In this document: positions 47,801 through 60,708 of the stretch, in pieces | Numbering within the stretch: position 1 is the first letter of the stretch | How the letters are laid out: every line of letters starts with the position of its first letter | NCBI RefSeq assembly: GCF_026914265.1 | Contig: NC_069133.1 | Location: 6,073,985-6,137,984 of the forward strand | Length of the DNA: 64,000 bases | DNA from: Mya arenaria | Lineage: Eukaryota; Mollusca; Bivalvia; Myida; Myidae | Reading direction: 5' to 3' | Translations under genes and position numbers: made by a program | Notes under the pieces: model-generated | Told to the model about the DNA's origin: nothing | The model's input: the letters and a program-made list of their open reading frames with translations, nothing else | Databases searched by the model: none

Positions 47801-50800
47801 AGTACCTTGCGATCGGTGATATGCTTTTGATTACATTTAGTTGCTTTAGTGAAAAATCTTCATGTATCCGGCAAAACGTCAACTAACATTTGGCGAATTT
47901 TGAGAATTAAAAATCAAGTTAAGCACATGTGAAAAGGGTTACCTCATTTAGTACTGAAATGGAATCGGCTTGTTTCTCAGACTCGGGAGAATGTGGTTTT
48001 TCTGTAAGAAACAATACCTGGAAATGATTGTTGCATTTAAGCATTATAATGCATACGTGCATAAACACAGGAGTAGCATTGTTAAGGCTCGATTTACAAT
48101 GACAACATTGAAAATATATGGAAAAGTAAAAAAGTAGAATAAAATAAAAATGTACCTTAAAGGCCTAGTTTAAGCCTTCTATAAGTGACCCCTCCCCCCA
48201 AACCTGTGTACAGGTCACAAGCTCTGTGTATTGATCTTAATCTACTTGCCTTGATCCCTCTTATCAGATCTCTGATCTGGGTATCCTGCTGTGCAGATTG
48301 GGAAGTTTTATTGTAGAAATGGACATTAAATGGCCCGAACCAATAAACGAATACACAGGAAATTGGCCCCAACTGTGACACCAGTGCAATTAGCAGGAAA
48401 TGCACAGAAGGGGATTAGCATGCCAAACATTCCTTTAACTAGGCCTTTAACGAATCTAATAGATGACATACCGACGGTGTAGTGGTTTCGACAGTTTTTC
48501 AATAACGATCGTTGTCAATAATCAGTTTTAATCAACCTGAGATTATATTGTTTTAATGCTTTGCTGCTAAATAAACAAACGAACCAATCTCTAGATGCAT
48601 TCCGTAGTATTTGCTTTGTGTTTACTTGTTTAAATATTTAAACACATGCATAAATTATTCAATCATGCTCATAAAAAATAGTAAAGTATTAATACAATGA
48701 AACATTCACGTATAAGCAACCTCTGCGTGTTTATGTAAATTCGAAAGATGTGTTCATTTTTCCTTTCCTATCTCGCATTTTTACACACGCATTTTTCTGT
48801 TTATTGTATGTTGTTGTACAATTAACAGTTGCAGAGATGGTTGGCACACAAACGATTTCTTATAATCGTCATTATCTATAAACCAACACTGTAGTCGGTT
48901 TATGAAAAGGTAACAGTATATTCTTTATATTTGCATTGTATTGAAAATTGGATACGATTATTTGTTATTAATGAAATATTATCAATGAAAACATCCTTTA
49001 CAAGTTAAATTATTTCTTCTGAAACATATGAATTGCGGGTGTTAACAGGAAATAATAGAGTTTATTGGTTTATGGCAATGCAACAAGGGATATGATTTAA
49101 TATTGTTAAATGTTGTATTGGTTAAGGTCCAAACGTCATTGTTTAGCTTTAACAAAAGAAAGTAGGTCAACATGTCACTGTATAGCACATTCGAAAACTA
49201 CAAATACATTCGTTTGCAAAACTGCACACATGTTCTAAATTTCAATGTTGTAGCTTTATAACTATTAAATTACCATAGGTCAAAAGGTCACAGTCAAGGT
49301 CATCCAAGCACAACATTAATATTTATCTGTAAAATTGCACATATTTTCCAAATATCACTGATGTAGTTTTAAAAATAAGAAAGTAGGCCTAAAGGGGAGG
49401 AGCAGCTTTGACCCCAGGGGCATAATTTGAACAAACTTGGTAGAGAGCCATCATCTGATGGTATATAACAAATATCAAAGGTCTGGGCCATTCCATTTGC
49501 GAAAAAAAGATTTTCAAAGATTTCTCTATACAAATCTACAGGAAACTTGTGAACCCCAGGACGTGGCCAGTTCTGTCCCAATGGAACATAGTTTGAATAC
49601 ACTTGATGGAGGACCACTGTTTGATACTACATGTACTTACAAGATATCAATGGTCTGGGCCTAGCGATTTCAGGCAATAGGATATTTAAAGATTTTGTTC
49701 TTATATAAATCTATAAGAAATTTATGAATGCAATATTTGTCTCATAACTTATCAAGTATTGCAAAATGGTCCCTTCAGTGAATCAATATACAATGTGTGA
49801 AGTGTCATTAAAAAATCGTGTTTAAATATTTATCTGTGCAACCCGACGAACATAGAGTTGATATTACGGTTTAAGCTTTCTCAACATGTTTTTTAACACG
49901 ACGTTATTTTTTATCGTACAGTTTTCCCGCTATTACACATCTCATAAAAATGTCACATTACATTTTAACATTCAAATAATTCATACCTGTTTGCCCTTCA
50001 ACATTTCCAATACTTGAATCATTCTCCAACATTCGCTCAATGATTTCCCCTAAAACAGGTAAAACACCTAAATCATTTACCATACAAAAGTTGTTATTTT
50101 ATTATCATGTCAAAATGCATTTTAAATGACAGGGTCGATAAAGGTTGAAATATGAATACTCGGTGGAGGAACACGTCCGATCGGTTATTAAGGTGACTGC
50201 CTATCAGTGTTACCCGCTGTGGAAAAGTTTTGACAGACTATTTAGGTAAAACGCCCGCGTTGAATAGGCCTTAAGTACAAAGGGCATAAAAAGTACAGTT
50301 GACAAATTGAAGGCATAGTTGTATGCTGAAAGGACAAACTTAATTGTTTATTCTCGATATCTGATTATTATTCTTTTGATTTGCAAAAACATGTTTTCAA
50401 CCTGTTTTCCGAATAAGTAACAAAGCTTTCCGTATTTATTTCCAGACTTCCCTGTCTGTTAATTTCGAGAAAGAGGCAATTACAACTCGTTAAATATTAT
50501 ATAGGTTTAAACAAGCATTTCAAAGATTTTTTTTACTCCCGATCGCCGTTCTGAGATCAGAACTGTCTTCAAGGGGACTCTCCTTATTTCTCAATCGAAC
50601 AATTTCTTCCGCTGATAATAAGATATGAACACTAAATAAAAATAACATAAAAAATATCATTTTGATAGTACAATATCAAAGATAAAACATAACAAAAAAG
50701 ATTATGAATTAAAAAACTTCACAACGTCAACTGCTATACTCATGGCATAGCAATGAGTAAATTGGGTATTTTTTACTTTAAATATTATATTAGAAATTAC

Positions 50801-53407
50801 CGGTTTCGTAGATGCATCTCCAAAAGTCTACCCTATCAATTAGAAGTTCTAGTTCTAATTCCGGAGTGTTGAAATCTTTCCTTAGTGCAGATTCAAGGGG
50901 TTTGATCAGACATTGAATTTTCCCGGAAATTACGTCATCAAATAACTTCCGTAGTTCCCTCAAATTTCGGCAGTGAATGTCTAGTTATATACATGCTACT
51001 TTCCCATTAGATACAGGTCCTGCAATTGACTTTGTTGTAGTAGCAAGATAAATTTAGTTGTTTATAAATGTATATTTAGAACAGTACATGTTTAAAAGTC
51101 GCGATTTATTACATCAATCAAGCAATGCAATTATTCGCATTTGAACTTTCAACAAGAACCTCTATAGCAATTTCATAACTAAGTTTTTGTATGGATATTT
51201 TGTTTAATTGCCCGAAGGATACCTAGTCAGTTAGCATTATATTTCACAAAGAATTACCATAGTCTGTTGTTCGCATTGCTTCAACCGCTTCAACAACATT
51301 TTGACAGTTTTCACATGAACAGTCAGGTCCTTTGTTGAACAAATTCACAACAGCTCGGGACATCTGCTTTTCTTTTTCGTTATCGCAGTGTTTGACTAGT
51401 ATGGTGCATGTTGTTTCTGTAAGTGATAAGAGTAACTATAACTTGAATATAATCAAAGGTTAAGCAAAAATAGTACCAGAAACAATTACTACATCTGCAT
51501 GCGTTCGTCATTTGGCTATTTTAACTAGGTATATGTGCATGAAAACAAACGGTGCTCTTTTGAATTACTTACTATGGTTCCTATCTTTATCGTGTTAGCA
51601 AAATGCGAACACGTTGATCTGGTGTGTTTTTTAATGATGGCTTCTTTTCAACGATGATGGAAATATAGCAAGAAAATAACGTAAACTGAAAAATACCTTT
51701 AAAAGGAAAACACTATGAGACAAATCAAATTCCCAAAAAGTACATGTAAAAGCTTTACCCGGGACGGGTACTGTAGTTCCATCGATCTTCTGTAATATTT
51801 TATCGAGCTTTCCTAATGCTTCAGCTGCTTGACTGTTCCCACGTTGCACACCGTCTTTTATTTCACACGAATCCTGCTTCTGGCAGTTCATAAAGCTGAC
51901 ATGCGCTGAATGTGTAAAAGAAAATATACTTAATAGAATAAATGATGAAATACAATATAGTTCAGTTTTATTTTATACCCATCATAAACCCACACGCAGA
52001 TATGTTAGTCCGTATTCAACTCTAGTGCAATGCGGCCGCCGTATTTTACTCTGCTGATGCCACTTCATAACAAGTATCATTGCGCGTGAAATTTGAATTA
52101 ACACGGTGTGCGCCTCTCAAAGTCCAATTTTGAAAAGATCCATTTGAGTCGCATACAACCCCCAGGATGAAACGCAGAACTTATAATTAAACCTTTTGTA
52201 TCGTTGTATCATTGATTTTTTAAACTATATCTTATCGGGTTTACAAACATGTTGATGGCAATGTGAAGTCATTTTTCAATACTTATTATCATTAGCAGAA
52301 AATTTAATTATGTACAAAGTATTTTGCATTCTTTATACGTTTAAGTTCTATTAAGGTTATTCAATTTCTGTAGATTTATATCGCATATTTAGTTATTGTT
52401 TGCTAGTTGATTGAAGCAAAATTATAACTTAACTACATGAAACACTCTTTTCAATATCTACGTTATGTTATTTTTTGACTGTTTTGGAACAAACAAAAAA
52501 AGACCTGCGTTATCTCAAAATGGCCATCGATTCACATACTAAGTTGAATGAACACAGTTCAACACAGTTTGCTTTATGCCCTGATGCAGGTTAAAAGATA
52601 AAATTTCATGAATCTTATTGTTAGAGAAACGACATTTTTCAGCCGACCAAAAATAAAAAGACTTATATATTAACATCGGAAGAACATAGCATTCACTTAG
52701 ATACTATTTTTAATTAAATTTATAACAATTGTGCATTTATTTCAATAAATATATTATACAAAAAGTAAAAAAAAACTCACCCGTTTTATGTTCATTATCC
52801 CCTTTAATTTTCCTTCTATATGCTTCCTCGAACTCTTCTAATTTTTCCTCTAACGCCATTATTCTACATACTTGTTCTCGCTTTGAAACATTGTATGCTT
52901 TTATAATTTCTGAAGGAATGGGTTTTTCAATCGCGGCTACATCTTGTCTTACTTCCGTTGATAAAGTATCATCTTCTATAAAATTCAAAGACGACTCAAT
53001 AAATCTATCACATCTTTTTTAAATAAGTCGTACTCCGCTGGTGTAAGGGAAAAGCGTCCAGGGTGTGAAATTTTGTTTCTGATTTCTATAACCAGGTTCA
53101 GACTAGTTACTAGGTCAGGCTTTAGACTGCATGCATTCAATATTAAAATGGAAAGCAGACTTATATCTAATGTGTCCAATTGTACTTTTCCTGTCGGAGG
53201 GAAAATGGCGTTTTTATGTTTCCTATTAACAATCTTATCCCTGTTTGCCTGTAGAAAACGATCTACATCCCAAGATGTTTCGTTTGGGGGCTTTAAATCG
53301 AATGCACGTTTGATTATTAATTCCTGCGTGCATCGCCTAGATGGTTCATGAACATATTGCATGATACGTGTAAAATATTCTTCTCCTTCTTCTTTCCTCG
53401 CTGCCAT
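38182..53407 (-). CDS. HEPN-CARD RIG-I-like receptor, probably defective
   Basis: Twenty-two exons join in phase: 53407-52781, 51905-51759, 51416-51258, 50980-50801, 50611-50537, 50049-49987, 48001-47943, 47700-47658, 47368-47264, 46634-46391, 45410-45292, 44486-44436, 43869-43681, 43339-43251, 42994-42746, 42573-42411, 41120-41034, 40647-40475, 40300-40159, 40010-39768, 39192-39023 and 38803-38182, about 1333 residues. Order: DZIP3-type HEPN (1-140), coiled and acidic linkers, CARD-like region (487-607), helicase (about 680-1140) and zinc-binding C-terminal domain (1200-1333). Helicase motifs present: FMARTGVLIKQ (Ia), LTPQVLINNL, FDECHYT (II), GLTASIGIG (III), AIVFVKARATCRALAEYI (IV), TSVGTEGIDVPDCN (V) and QMKGRSR (VI). 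RIG-I-like receptors sense viral RNA in the cytosol. Absent: the Walker A segment expected between exons 13 and 14. Exons 1, 21 and 22 each lack one base of frame. It may be a decaying gene or an ATP-binding-dead variant with assembly errors. Confidence 0.9.
41341..42085 (+). mobile_element. Dispersed bivalve-type repeat with internal repeats
   Basis: Starts CAAGAGCTGTCACAGAGACA. It contains three diverged internal units of about 160 bp around GTGCAAAGTTT and ATGGACTTTGAAA, then a CGCCGACGCC tract, and ends CTCATTATTCTTCGAATAGT. It lies in intron 16 of the receptor gene. It is non-coding, and the superfamily is unknown to me. Confidence 0.6.
45292..46634 (-). other. CARD-like region of the receptor (exons 10-11)
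   Basis: Exons 10 and 11 give a helical stretch ending NWNKRPTEWYGGFLFALHI and then TGNHFLAKTLES. This matches the end of MDA5/RIG-I CARDs, where a WF..FL..L..TGN...L pattern closes the domain. Exon 4 (50980-50801, LRELRKLFDDVISGKIQCL) could be a second death-fold domain but was too divergent to assign. Confidence 0.65.
48161..48446. mobile_element. TTAA-type MITE, copy 3
   Basis: Same element as at 743-1025, with TTAA at 48157-48160 and 48447-48450 and inverted ends AGGCCTAGTTTAAG. It lies in intron 6 of the receptor gene. It has no coding capacity. Confidence 0.85.
49150..49780 (+). repeat. Dispersed repeat, decayed ~165-bp units
   Basis: Diverged units share GACCCCAGGGGCATAATTTG, ATATCAAAGGTCTGGGCC and AAAGATTT segments, at about 49380-49530 and again near 49550-49700. 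It resembles a repeat type widespread in bivalves. It lies in intron 6 of the receptor gene. Confidence 0.5.
52985..53407 (-). other. DZIP3-type HEPN domain, receptor exon 1
   Basis: The first 140 codons resemble the HEPN domain of DZIP3-like proteins: FPPTGKVQLDTLDISLL, then IEIRNKISHPGRFSLTPAEY. The ribonuclease-type R-x4-H motif is kept (Arg110, His115). The reading frame meets a TGA at 52985 at the end of the domain. The adjoining frame continues with IEDDTLSTEVRQDVAAIEK and a coiled coil to the exon 1 donor at 52781, and the exon needs one more base to reach the phase used by all later exons. A stand-alone HEPN protein ending at 52985 is the alternative. Confidence 0.75.
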
Positions 53408-56400
53408 TGTAACTGTAGATAGTGTTTTTTTTCTGGAATGTCAATCGTTCTGTCTATAACCTTATTAACGTCATTACTGAAGCTTTTATTCAATTAATTG
53501 GCCCGATATGGGAACGATATGTTGTTATGCTCATATCTTCTCTCATAGAAATCGTGAAAGGTCTATATATGTATATATAACATCAACATCAGATCATCGC
53601 TGAAAATACACGAGGGTAGACAACTTGATAGATATAGTGTGCGTGCCCTTCATTTAATAACATCGATAAGACAATTGCTTTAATTTTTGACACAATAGAC
53701 AGGATGATACTTATACAAGGTTTGTGAAGTGATGTTTATGTTAAGTCACAAGATCGCAGCTTTACGTTTAAAATAATAAAAAAAACCCACTAAGACTAGC
53801 GTTGACGGTGTCCATTTACTGATAACGATAAAGCGGATATTACTTTCAGTGAATAATCTACCTGGTGGTATATACATGTTCACCGCAATTTGTTTTACAA
53901 GTGGCGTTTAAACGTAATCTCGGTATTCGTAAGATTATTTAAAATTGATTCCCCACGAACAAGTCCTTTTATTGTCTAAACACTTTAAAAATGACATGTT
54001 CAAGTTATTTATGGTTTTGAATAGTCAACATGGTTGGTTAAGGATAACAACACAGTATCACATATGTTAAAATGGTAGACAGGAAATGACGTCGCTTTAA
54101 ACATTGCCTGACATGCTTTTGGCAACATAACTATCAATTTCGAATCACAGAATGATGTGCCCAAAATATTTGAACGCTTAATCGGGATTAATTTCTACAC
54201 AACTGTTTTATATGTACTACATGGCTTTAACAAAGCACATAAAAATTAGAAAAAAAACGTGTTCTTAGTGTTCACAATTGTAAATACATCATTGGTCTAA
54301 AATTTTATATTTATTGTTTACCTCGTTTTACTTGACGTTTGATACAGCTGCTTCCGTTGTGATAAAAATTGAACATCAAAATTGCCTAATGTAAAATAGT
54401 GTACCAAAATACACAGAATTGTAGAGAAATGCAAGCAAAACGGCAAATACAACCTTTTAATTGTTTGTTATTATTTGGTCCCAAATGACTTTCAAACGAC
54501 ATTCATGACCAAACTATAAGACAAACGAGATGTCACTACTTTGATTTTTCCACAGTGAGTCAAGATACATATCCACAGTCTTTCTTGTAACCCACATTGC
54601 AATAGTGGTCAAGGCTGTTGAAAGGTAAGACAGAATCCAAACTTCGATGCGTCCTTTTCCCCCATCCACTTTTGTTTACCTGTTAGCTCTGTTAAATAAT
54701 GCCTTGGGCAACGAACATTTAAGATTTTTACACTAAACACAAACACATTATGTACACAAATATAATCCTGATCAATTTACACATTACAATTCACCTTTCT
54801 TGATCAAATTATCATTTGATGACCTAACCTTTCCGGTAAGATTTAGTATTGTCATGCAGCTGGCTGCCATTTTCTTTTACCCGGATGTAATATGAAGATT
54901 ACAAAATAACCTTGTCTTACTCACGATGGATAAACGTACATAGTATATAGTAGCCTTAGCGAGACGTAAACAACGCAATATGGCAATATTTAAGTGTACA
55001 ACAGGTACAATTTAACATCAAACAGCTTATTTGGAAAAGTAAACAAAAAACAAGCAGATGTCATCACAATGACAGAGCACATGTTACCTTTAGTTCATGT
55101 CTAGTTAATGGGGAAATTTTATGCATTTGGCGTAGTCTAAAATTCTCTATATTTAAAAATTATATACGAAGTGTATATTTATCAAGTATCCTCCAATCAG
55201 GGCAAATGTTGGCGAGAACTTCAGACATTGCCAGTAAAGTGAAGCCGTTCTCCTATTTCAGACGTAAGTCATATGGAGGGCTATCAATTCCAAATCGTCA
55301 GCGTGATGATTGTGTCACAATACTTTTCTGCTAATTACTGAATTACGGTACAGAGTATTCACAAAGTACTCTTAATAGGGAAAAATAAAATAGTAAAACC
55401 ACAACAGGTTGTACATATACTTCCTGTAACTTGCAATCTTTAAGTAACAATGCCAAATATTAAGTTAAACCTTGTGATTCAAATGGTTGTAAAGCGCATG
55501 GCATGTTGCACTTACTTAATAAAGTTGACGCCAATGTGTGCCTGTTCAAATTTGCGATATTTCGGGGGCCGCAATGTCCATTTTATGTACGTAACAAGTT
55601 TCCAGATACATCGCGGGAATGCTTATGTTTGTCCATACACGCGTTGGCGTTGGTGTTTATTTCTTTAATAATTCAATATCAAGATACATAGCGGTACAGA
55701 TTTTGGTAAACATTCAATTCTCGACTAAGCACGCGGTGGTGTGTATTTCTTCAAAAATTCAGGACACATTCAATTAAATTTTCTGGCTGTAATACTTAGT
55801 TCTGTACTATTTAAATATCGAGGTAGTTCGCTAAAATGTGTATATCTGGTTGCATTCAATTTCGAAACACCAATTTTAAAAATATCAATTTTGTACACAT
55901 TTAAATTTGGAAAGCTGTCTGTTAATGTGTAATGTTGTAGGTTATCATTCATGATACTCGAATATATTATATTTAAAACTTTTATGTTTATCTTATGTTT
56001 AAAATTAATATAATTCTATTGCTATGTTTTACTGTTTTCTTACTAATTTCTGACATGATGATGACGATGAACACGCAAACTAGGTCATATTCCCAGATCA
56101 GGAACACTTATAACACGAAATAAATATCCACTTATTTTGTTACGCTCATACAGTACATGCATAATTCTACCTTAAAATCAGAACTAAGAAGTTTAACACT
56201 TACCGTTCCCATTCCAATAAAAGCTTTTATTATCTTTATTTTGCATTAATTTCACTTTTTTCCCAACAACTTTATTCAGGTAGAACAAGTTTGTGCCTCA
56301 CAGAGATAACTGACATGGGATTCCTCTTACAACTCTATTTATATAAGATATGGGATTCCACACGGATTTCCCAATTGTATAATTATATCATAGCACACTT

Positions 56401-56774
56401 CAGTGCATAAACGCGCTGCCAAAGATCTTTCATGTACTACGTATAGAACTAGCATTATCAAGAGATCAAGGCATCTGTCATTGAAAGGTAAAATACTTCA
56501 CAAAGAATCGTTTCAAATTTATTAATACCTTATCATTATTATTGATTTACATTTAACTATTTATCTTATTTGTTCAAAACTGAATAACCATTTATATCCC
56601 GTTATTGGTTTAATATTAAATTTCAATGTTTAGTTGTGCAGTTAAAATTTCCATCGGAAAACTCGTCGATAATGGTATTGTACATTTAAATAATTTGCAA
56701 AATATGTAAATTTGAATTTGTGAGACTTAAAGACGCATAATATATGTTGATGCAAAAAAGAATGTTTCTAACTT
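53408..56774. other. Intergenic upstream of the receptor, nothing recognised
   Basis: Should hold the receptor promoter. I found no convincing TATA box or interferon-response-like element and no exon. Confidence 0.3.
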
Positions 56775-57025
56775 CAATGCATTATCATGAGTATGTTTAA
56801 TTCATTTGACTTTAATGATTAAAACAAAAAAGCACATGATTTAGGTTCAGATAAAAATATGTTTGCCTTTATAAAAAAAAAATTTTTTTATAAATGACCA
56901 CGTGGCCGCAAATTTCCTTGTTAAAATGCGCCATAATTTCGCTTATATTTTTTATCTTTACCTAAATCATATGCATTATTTTATCATTAAAGTCAAATGA
57001 GTTAAGCACGAAAATGCATTATTTA
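56775..57025. repeat. Fold-back repeat, ~90-bp arms
   Basis: ATTCATTTGACTTTAATGAT and neighbouring bases at 56775-56865 face a diverged reverse complement at about 56935-57025 (ATCATTAAAGTCAAATGAGT). The loop includes A and T runs near 56875. Confidence 0.65.
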
Positions 57026-57295
57026 AAAAAAGAATGGCATTAACCTATATTGTTCGCCTTTAAGGTATCAGAACCACAAATATGTGAATCTGATATGCCT
57101 GGTGACCCCATATTAAAATGGATTCTAAAAAGGTTTTGTAATGTAAATAGTACAATAAACAAGATTGTTCGGTCTTCAAAGATTTCACATTTTGAGTTAT
57201 TATCCGATTTTGGTATAAATAAAGAGCAAATACACAAACTGTAGTAAGTGTATGTATGGTGTACTTTCGATCATTAGAAGGCAAATTAGCAATCA

Positions 57296-57806
57296 CAGTG
57301 TGTGAATACAATGTACCATGGGCATGATGTGGTAAATTACGTCATAAATGCTACGTCGGAAGGTAACATTTCGCTTCGAATGAAGACTTTAAACAAAGAT
57401 AACTTTACTATTAATTCGCCATATCAAATGAAACTTGGCGCAGTCTACGCGGCTTACAAAGCCCCGAATTTGGTCTTTTACTAGATTTTGAGTGAGAGTT
57501 TAGTTTCTTAAAACACGTCGAGAAACCTTTTCACAAAACCGCCACCTGATGGCGCATTGACAAAACATTATTTTGGAAACAGGTTTATCGAAGTGTTTGG
57601 GTTAACTAATCACCTTATCAAACAGGTAATAAAACGAAGGTGTGACTCTTTAAGCGACATAGACTGCCATTTGTTTCATTTAAAATGGTAAAGAAAAAGA
57701 AAAGTTATTTTAGTTTAAAGTCTTCATTCAAAGCAAACTATTGCCTACCGACGTAGCAGTTAGGACGTAATTCATCACGTGGTATACACACACTGAGTCA
57801 ATAAGC
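57296..57806. repeat. Fold-back element, ~90-bp arms
   Basis: The left arm, about 57296-57396, includes CTACGTCGGAAGG and GAATGAAGACTTTAAAC. It is mirrored at about 57715-57806 (GTTTAAAGTCTTCATTC, CCTACCGACGTAG). The outer ends share CACACACTGAGT/CACAGTGTGTG-like sequence. The spacer has no recognised coding sequence. Confidence 0.65.
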
Positions 57807-57809
57807 ATA

Positions 57810-59200
57810 CACCATCTTGCTGATCTTAGGTTTTTAGATTTTCCTAAGATTTACTCCTGGGACAAGGGAAACAAATTATACCGCTATTAATAGTTCTTCC
57901 TCTTTGACCAGCTGGATACGGGTGATTTCCTGCCTATTACTCAAAGCCGGAGTACAATTTATCTGGTCTTACAATTAATTTTATAGTTTAACTCGCTCGC
58001 CTAATAGCAAAATAAGCTGCATACGTAGTAGTCGTGTTTGTTATAAGGCGGCGCCCAGAATTGTCTTTGTAAGACATGACACACATTCTTGTATGACATG
58101 ACACACATTTTGTAAATTGTACGCATTCCTGAAGGGCGGTGTGTATTTTTGTAAACTGTTTCATGATATAATGTCTTTAATGGAAATACAGGGTGTTTGT
58201 TTACTTTTACAAAGTTAATGAAATTTATCCATCAAGGGAAGGGCGCGGACTTTTTAATTAATATTAAGTGGCAACTGCAGGGGAAAAGCTGCGACATGAC
58301 ATATAAATCGCGTATATAAAGGAATTCAATGAACCAATCAGTTAAAGTTAAGTTTAAGTTCAAAAAAGCAAAAGAAAGAAATTTTATTTAGTTGCGTTTA
58401 TTTTATTTATTTTTGTTAAAGGCCGTTTGAATGTGTACTTGAAAGTATAGTGTTTAGAAAAAACAGTGTTTAATTGTTCATGTTTAAGCATTTAACATTA
58501 GCTAAAAGAGGAGGGAAAAACACTACGAATGCACACTTGGAACACAACTTAAGGTCAGTCTTTGCAAATATACAGCCACGTTTTAGCGCCTTTTTAATTT
58601 AGCATAGTTTATAACACGTACAAACATATCGATTTTCCATACTTGTATGAAGTTTTATAGATTACAGTTTAGTGAATTGTATTCAATGTTTGTTTATTAA
58701 CTTACCAGAGCTCACAATATCCCCGTTTACGTAGACTTAAAAAAACGCCTTAATAAATTTTTCCCCTGCACTTGACGAATACTACATACAAGGCATTCTT
58801 TTGTCTTCCATTACGTTTACTTGTTAAATATTTTTTTCTGTCTGAATTAAGGTCTCCGGATTTCACTTATATTTCTTGCAAAAATGATAACTTTATTATC
58901 CGAAAATAGTTGCCTTATTTTAAGACAAGCAATGTTAAATTGATGTAACTCGACTAAAACCTTCAGTCACTTAAATGTTGTAGTTTGTTTACTTTATTAA
59001 TCCTTTTGGCGCACAAAAATAGTTTTATCCGATGTTTAAGCCACTTGTAGATCACTCGCTTTGACTGTAATTTATTACAAGATCGTGCGTTGTATCACCG
59101 ATATATCTTCTTTTCCTTTTCACGCAAGTAATATCGATTTGATATACTAGCGAAATGTTACCCTCTAGAGTAGCAGTCAACAGTTCCATTGTGTTCGATG
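57810..59200. other. Intergenic, nothing recognised
   Basis: An AT-rich stretch with no exon or repeat that I can name. Confidence 0.3.
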
Positions 59201-59207
59201 CGAATTG

Positions 59208-59396
59208 ACAATTTGGTTAGATCATCATGTTAGTTCACCAGTTGCTTTCAAAAACCTTGTTAAAAATCGACTGCATGACCAGTTTATCCAAATCTCTTGT
59301 GCTAGACCAGTTTTGGATAAACTGGTCATGCAGTCGATTTTTAACAAGGTTTTTGAAAGCAACTGGTGAACTAACATGATGATCTAACCAAATTGT
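59208..59396. repeat. Perfect 85-bp inverted repeat
   Basis: 59208-59292 and 59312-59396 appear to be exact reverse complements around a 19-bp loop. The arms include TTTGGTTAGATCATCATGTT and TTTATCCAAA. Its right end touches the truncated 5' edge of a LINE fragment. The lack of mismatches points to a recent origin. Confidence 0.9.
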
Positions 59397-59720
59397 ATAT
59401 ATTATTCACCAATCTTGCTAATATATTGTGTAAATTGCAAACTGTTAATCATAAACTGCCTATTCCAATAGGAAGAATTTTAAATATAGAAAGAAATAGT
59501 AGAACATGCAAGTTATGCAATGTTAACCACGATGTAATAGGTGATGAATTTCACTGTATCTTCCAATGTTCATTTTTCAATTCAGATAGAAAAAATATAT
59601 TGAAGCTTATTATTACAATAATCCAAACACTTTAAAATTTGATCAGCTTATGACTAGTACAAATAGATTAAGTTTGTTAAGATTAACTTTATTCCGTATA
59701 AAAATAGTGTCTTTGTTTAG
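59397..59720 (+). mobile_element. LINE C-terminal fragment
   Basis: The plus strand encodes the tail of a non-LTR retrotransposon ORF2: KLPIPIGRILNIERNSRTCK, then LCNVNHDVIGDEFHCIFQC. This is the C..C...H...C zinc-knuckle-like end that follows the reverse transcriptase. The frame stops at 59633 after IIQTL, and further related codons follow in another frame. The element is cut off at the palindrome. Confidence 0.7.
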
Positions 59721-60708
59721 ATAATCGTTATAGCCAGTTCGCATTATATAATTTTATAATCATAATATGTCTCATTCTCCACCTTTGATTTTTTTTCTTT
59801 TAAATGCCACCTAACCCATCATCATTATCATTATTATTTTATTTTAAACATGTTTTAGTGTTCATATTGTTTATTGTATTGTTATTTCAGATGCTCCAAA
59901 TGAGCCTTGACTACTAAAACTTTCTTTATTTCTTCTTCCTACTGAGTGATATCCCTTCTCCAGCAGAGAAAGTCTGTGCCACCGCGTAAGACAACTAACT
60001 TGATTTAAGGTTAATATCTTTTATTTTTATTTTTGATAAATAAATATTTTGCGCGTATTTATGTAATATAACATTATATAACATATAACATTTAGGTTTC
60101 ATGAAAAAAACGTTAAGTTTACATTTAATGAAACAAAATAGAGTCTTCTTCCACCACATCAATATGTAGCTTAAATTCAACAGGAGGCAGGAGGGATTGA
60201 CGAGGACACAGGAGGCAAGAAGGAGTCTCGAGGATGCTTTAATGAGTGTCTAGTAGTGTTGTCTAAGCCTTTGAAAACACGTCAGTGTTGCATTGTCCGC
60301 ATGTCTTGACAAAAATACTTGTGTTGAATTAAAGTCAGTGTCCGACGACATATCCTCGACTGATCTGCATTTATAATGGAACGAAACGAGAACGAAATTC
60401 GTCTGTATTTGTGCGCCAAATGCAGCTACTTTTTTCTTTTCCTGGATGAATCTGTTGTACCATTTACGAGTATGGCATACTTGCGCCTAATATTCCTACA
60501 CATGTTTATGCTGTGAGCAAACGTTTCAGGATCGGAAAGCATTTTTGTTTCATTTGAAGAATAGACTTGGCACAAACCTGCGCAGTTAATGATGCTTCTT
60601 TAAAACCAAGTTTCATGAAGTTTTCAACCTCAGTGAGTGTTTGGATGACAGGTAGTCAAGTCGTACATAAGTGGAAAAAATGGATCTATACGATACATGA
60701 CCAAATAA

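Noticed and set aside
52985-53407. HEPN domain as a separate single-exon gene
   Set aside because: The adjoining frame continues without a gap into a coiled coil whose donor phase matches the next receptor exons. One missing base explains the stop better, though the alternative is kept open in the feature note.
57050-57244. Sixty-four-codon open frame on the plus strand
   Set aside because: No homology recognised and no partner exons. It sits between two fold-back repeats.
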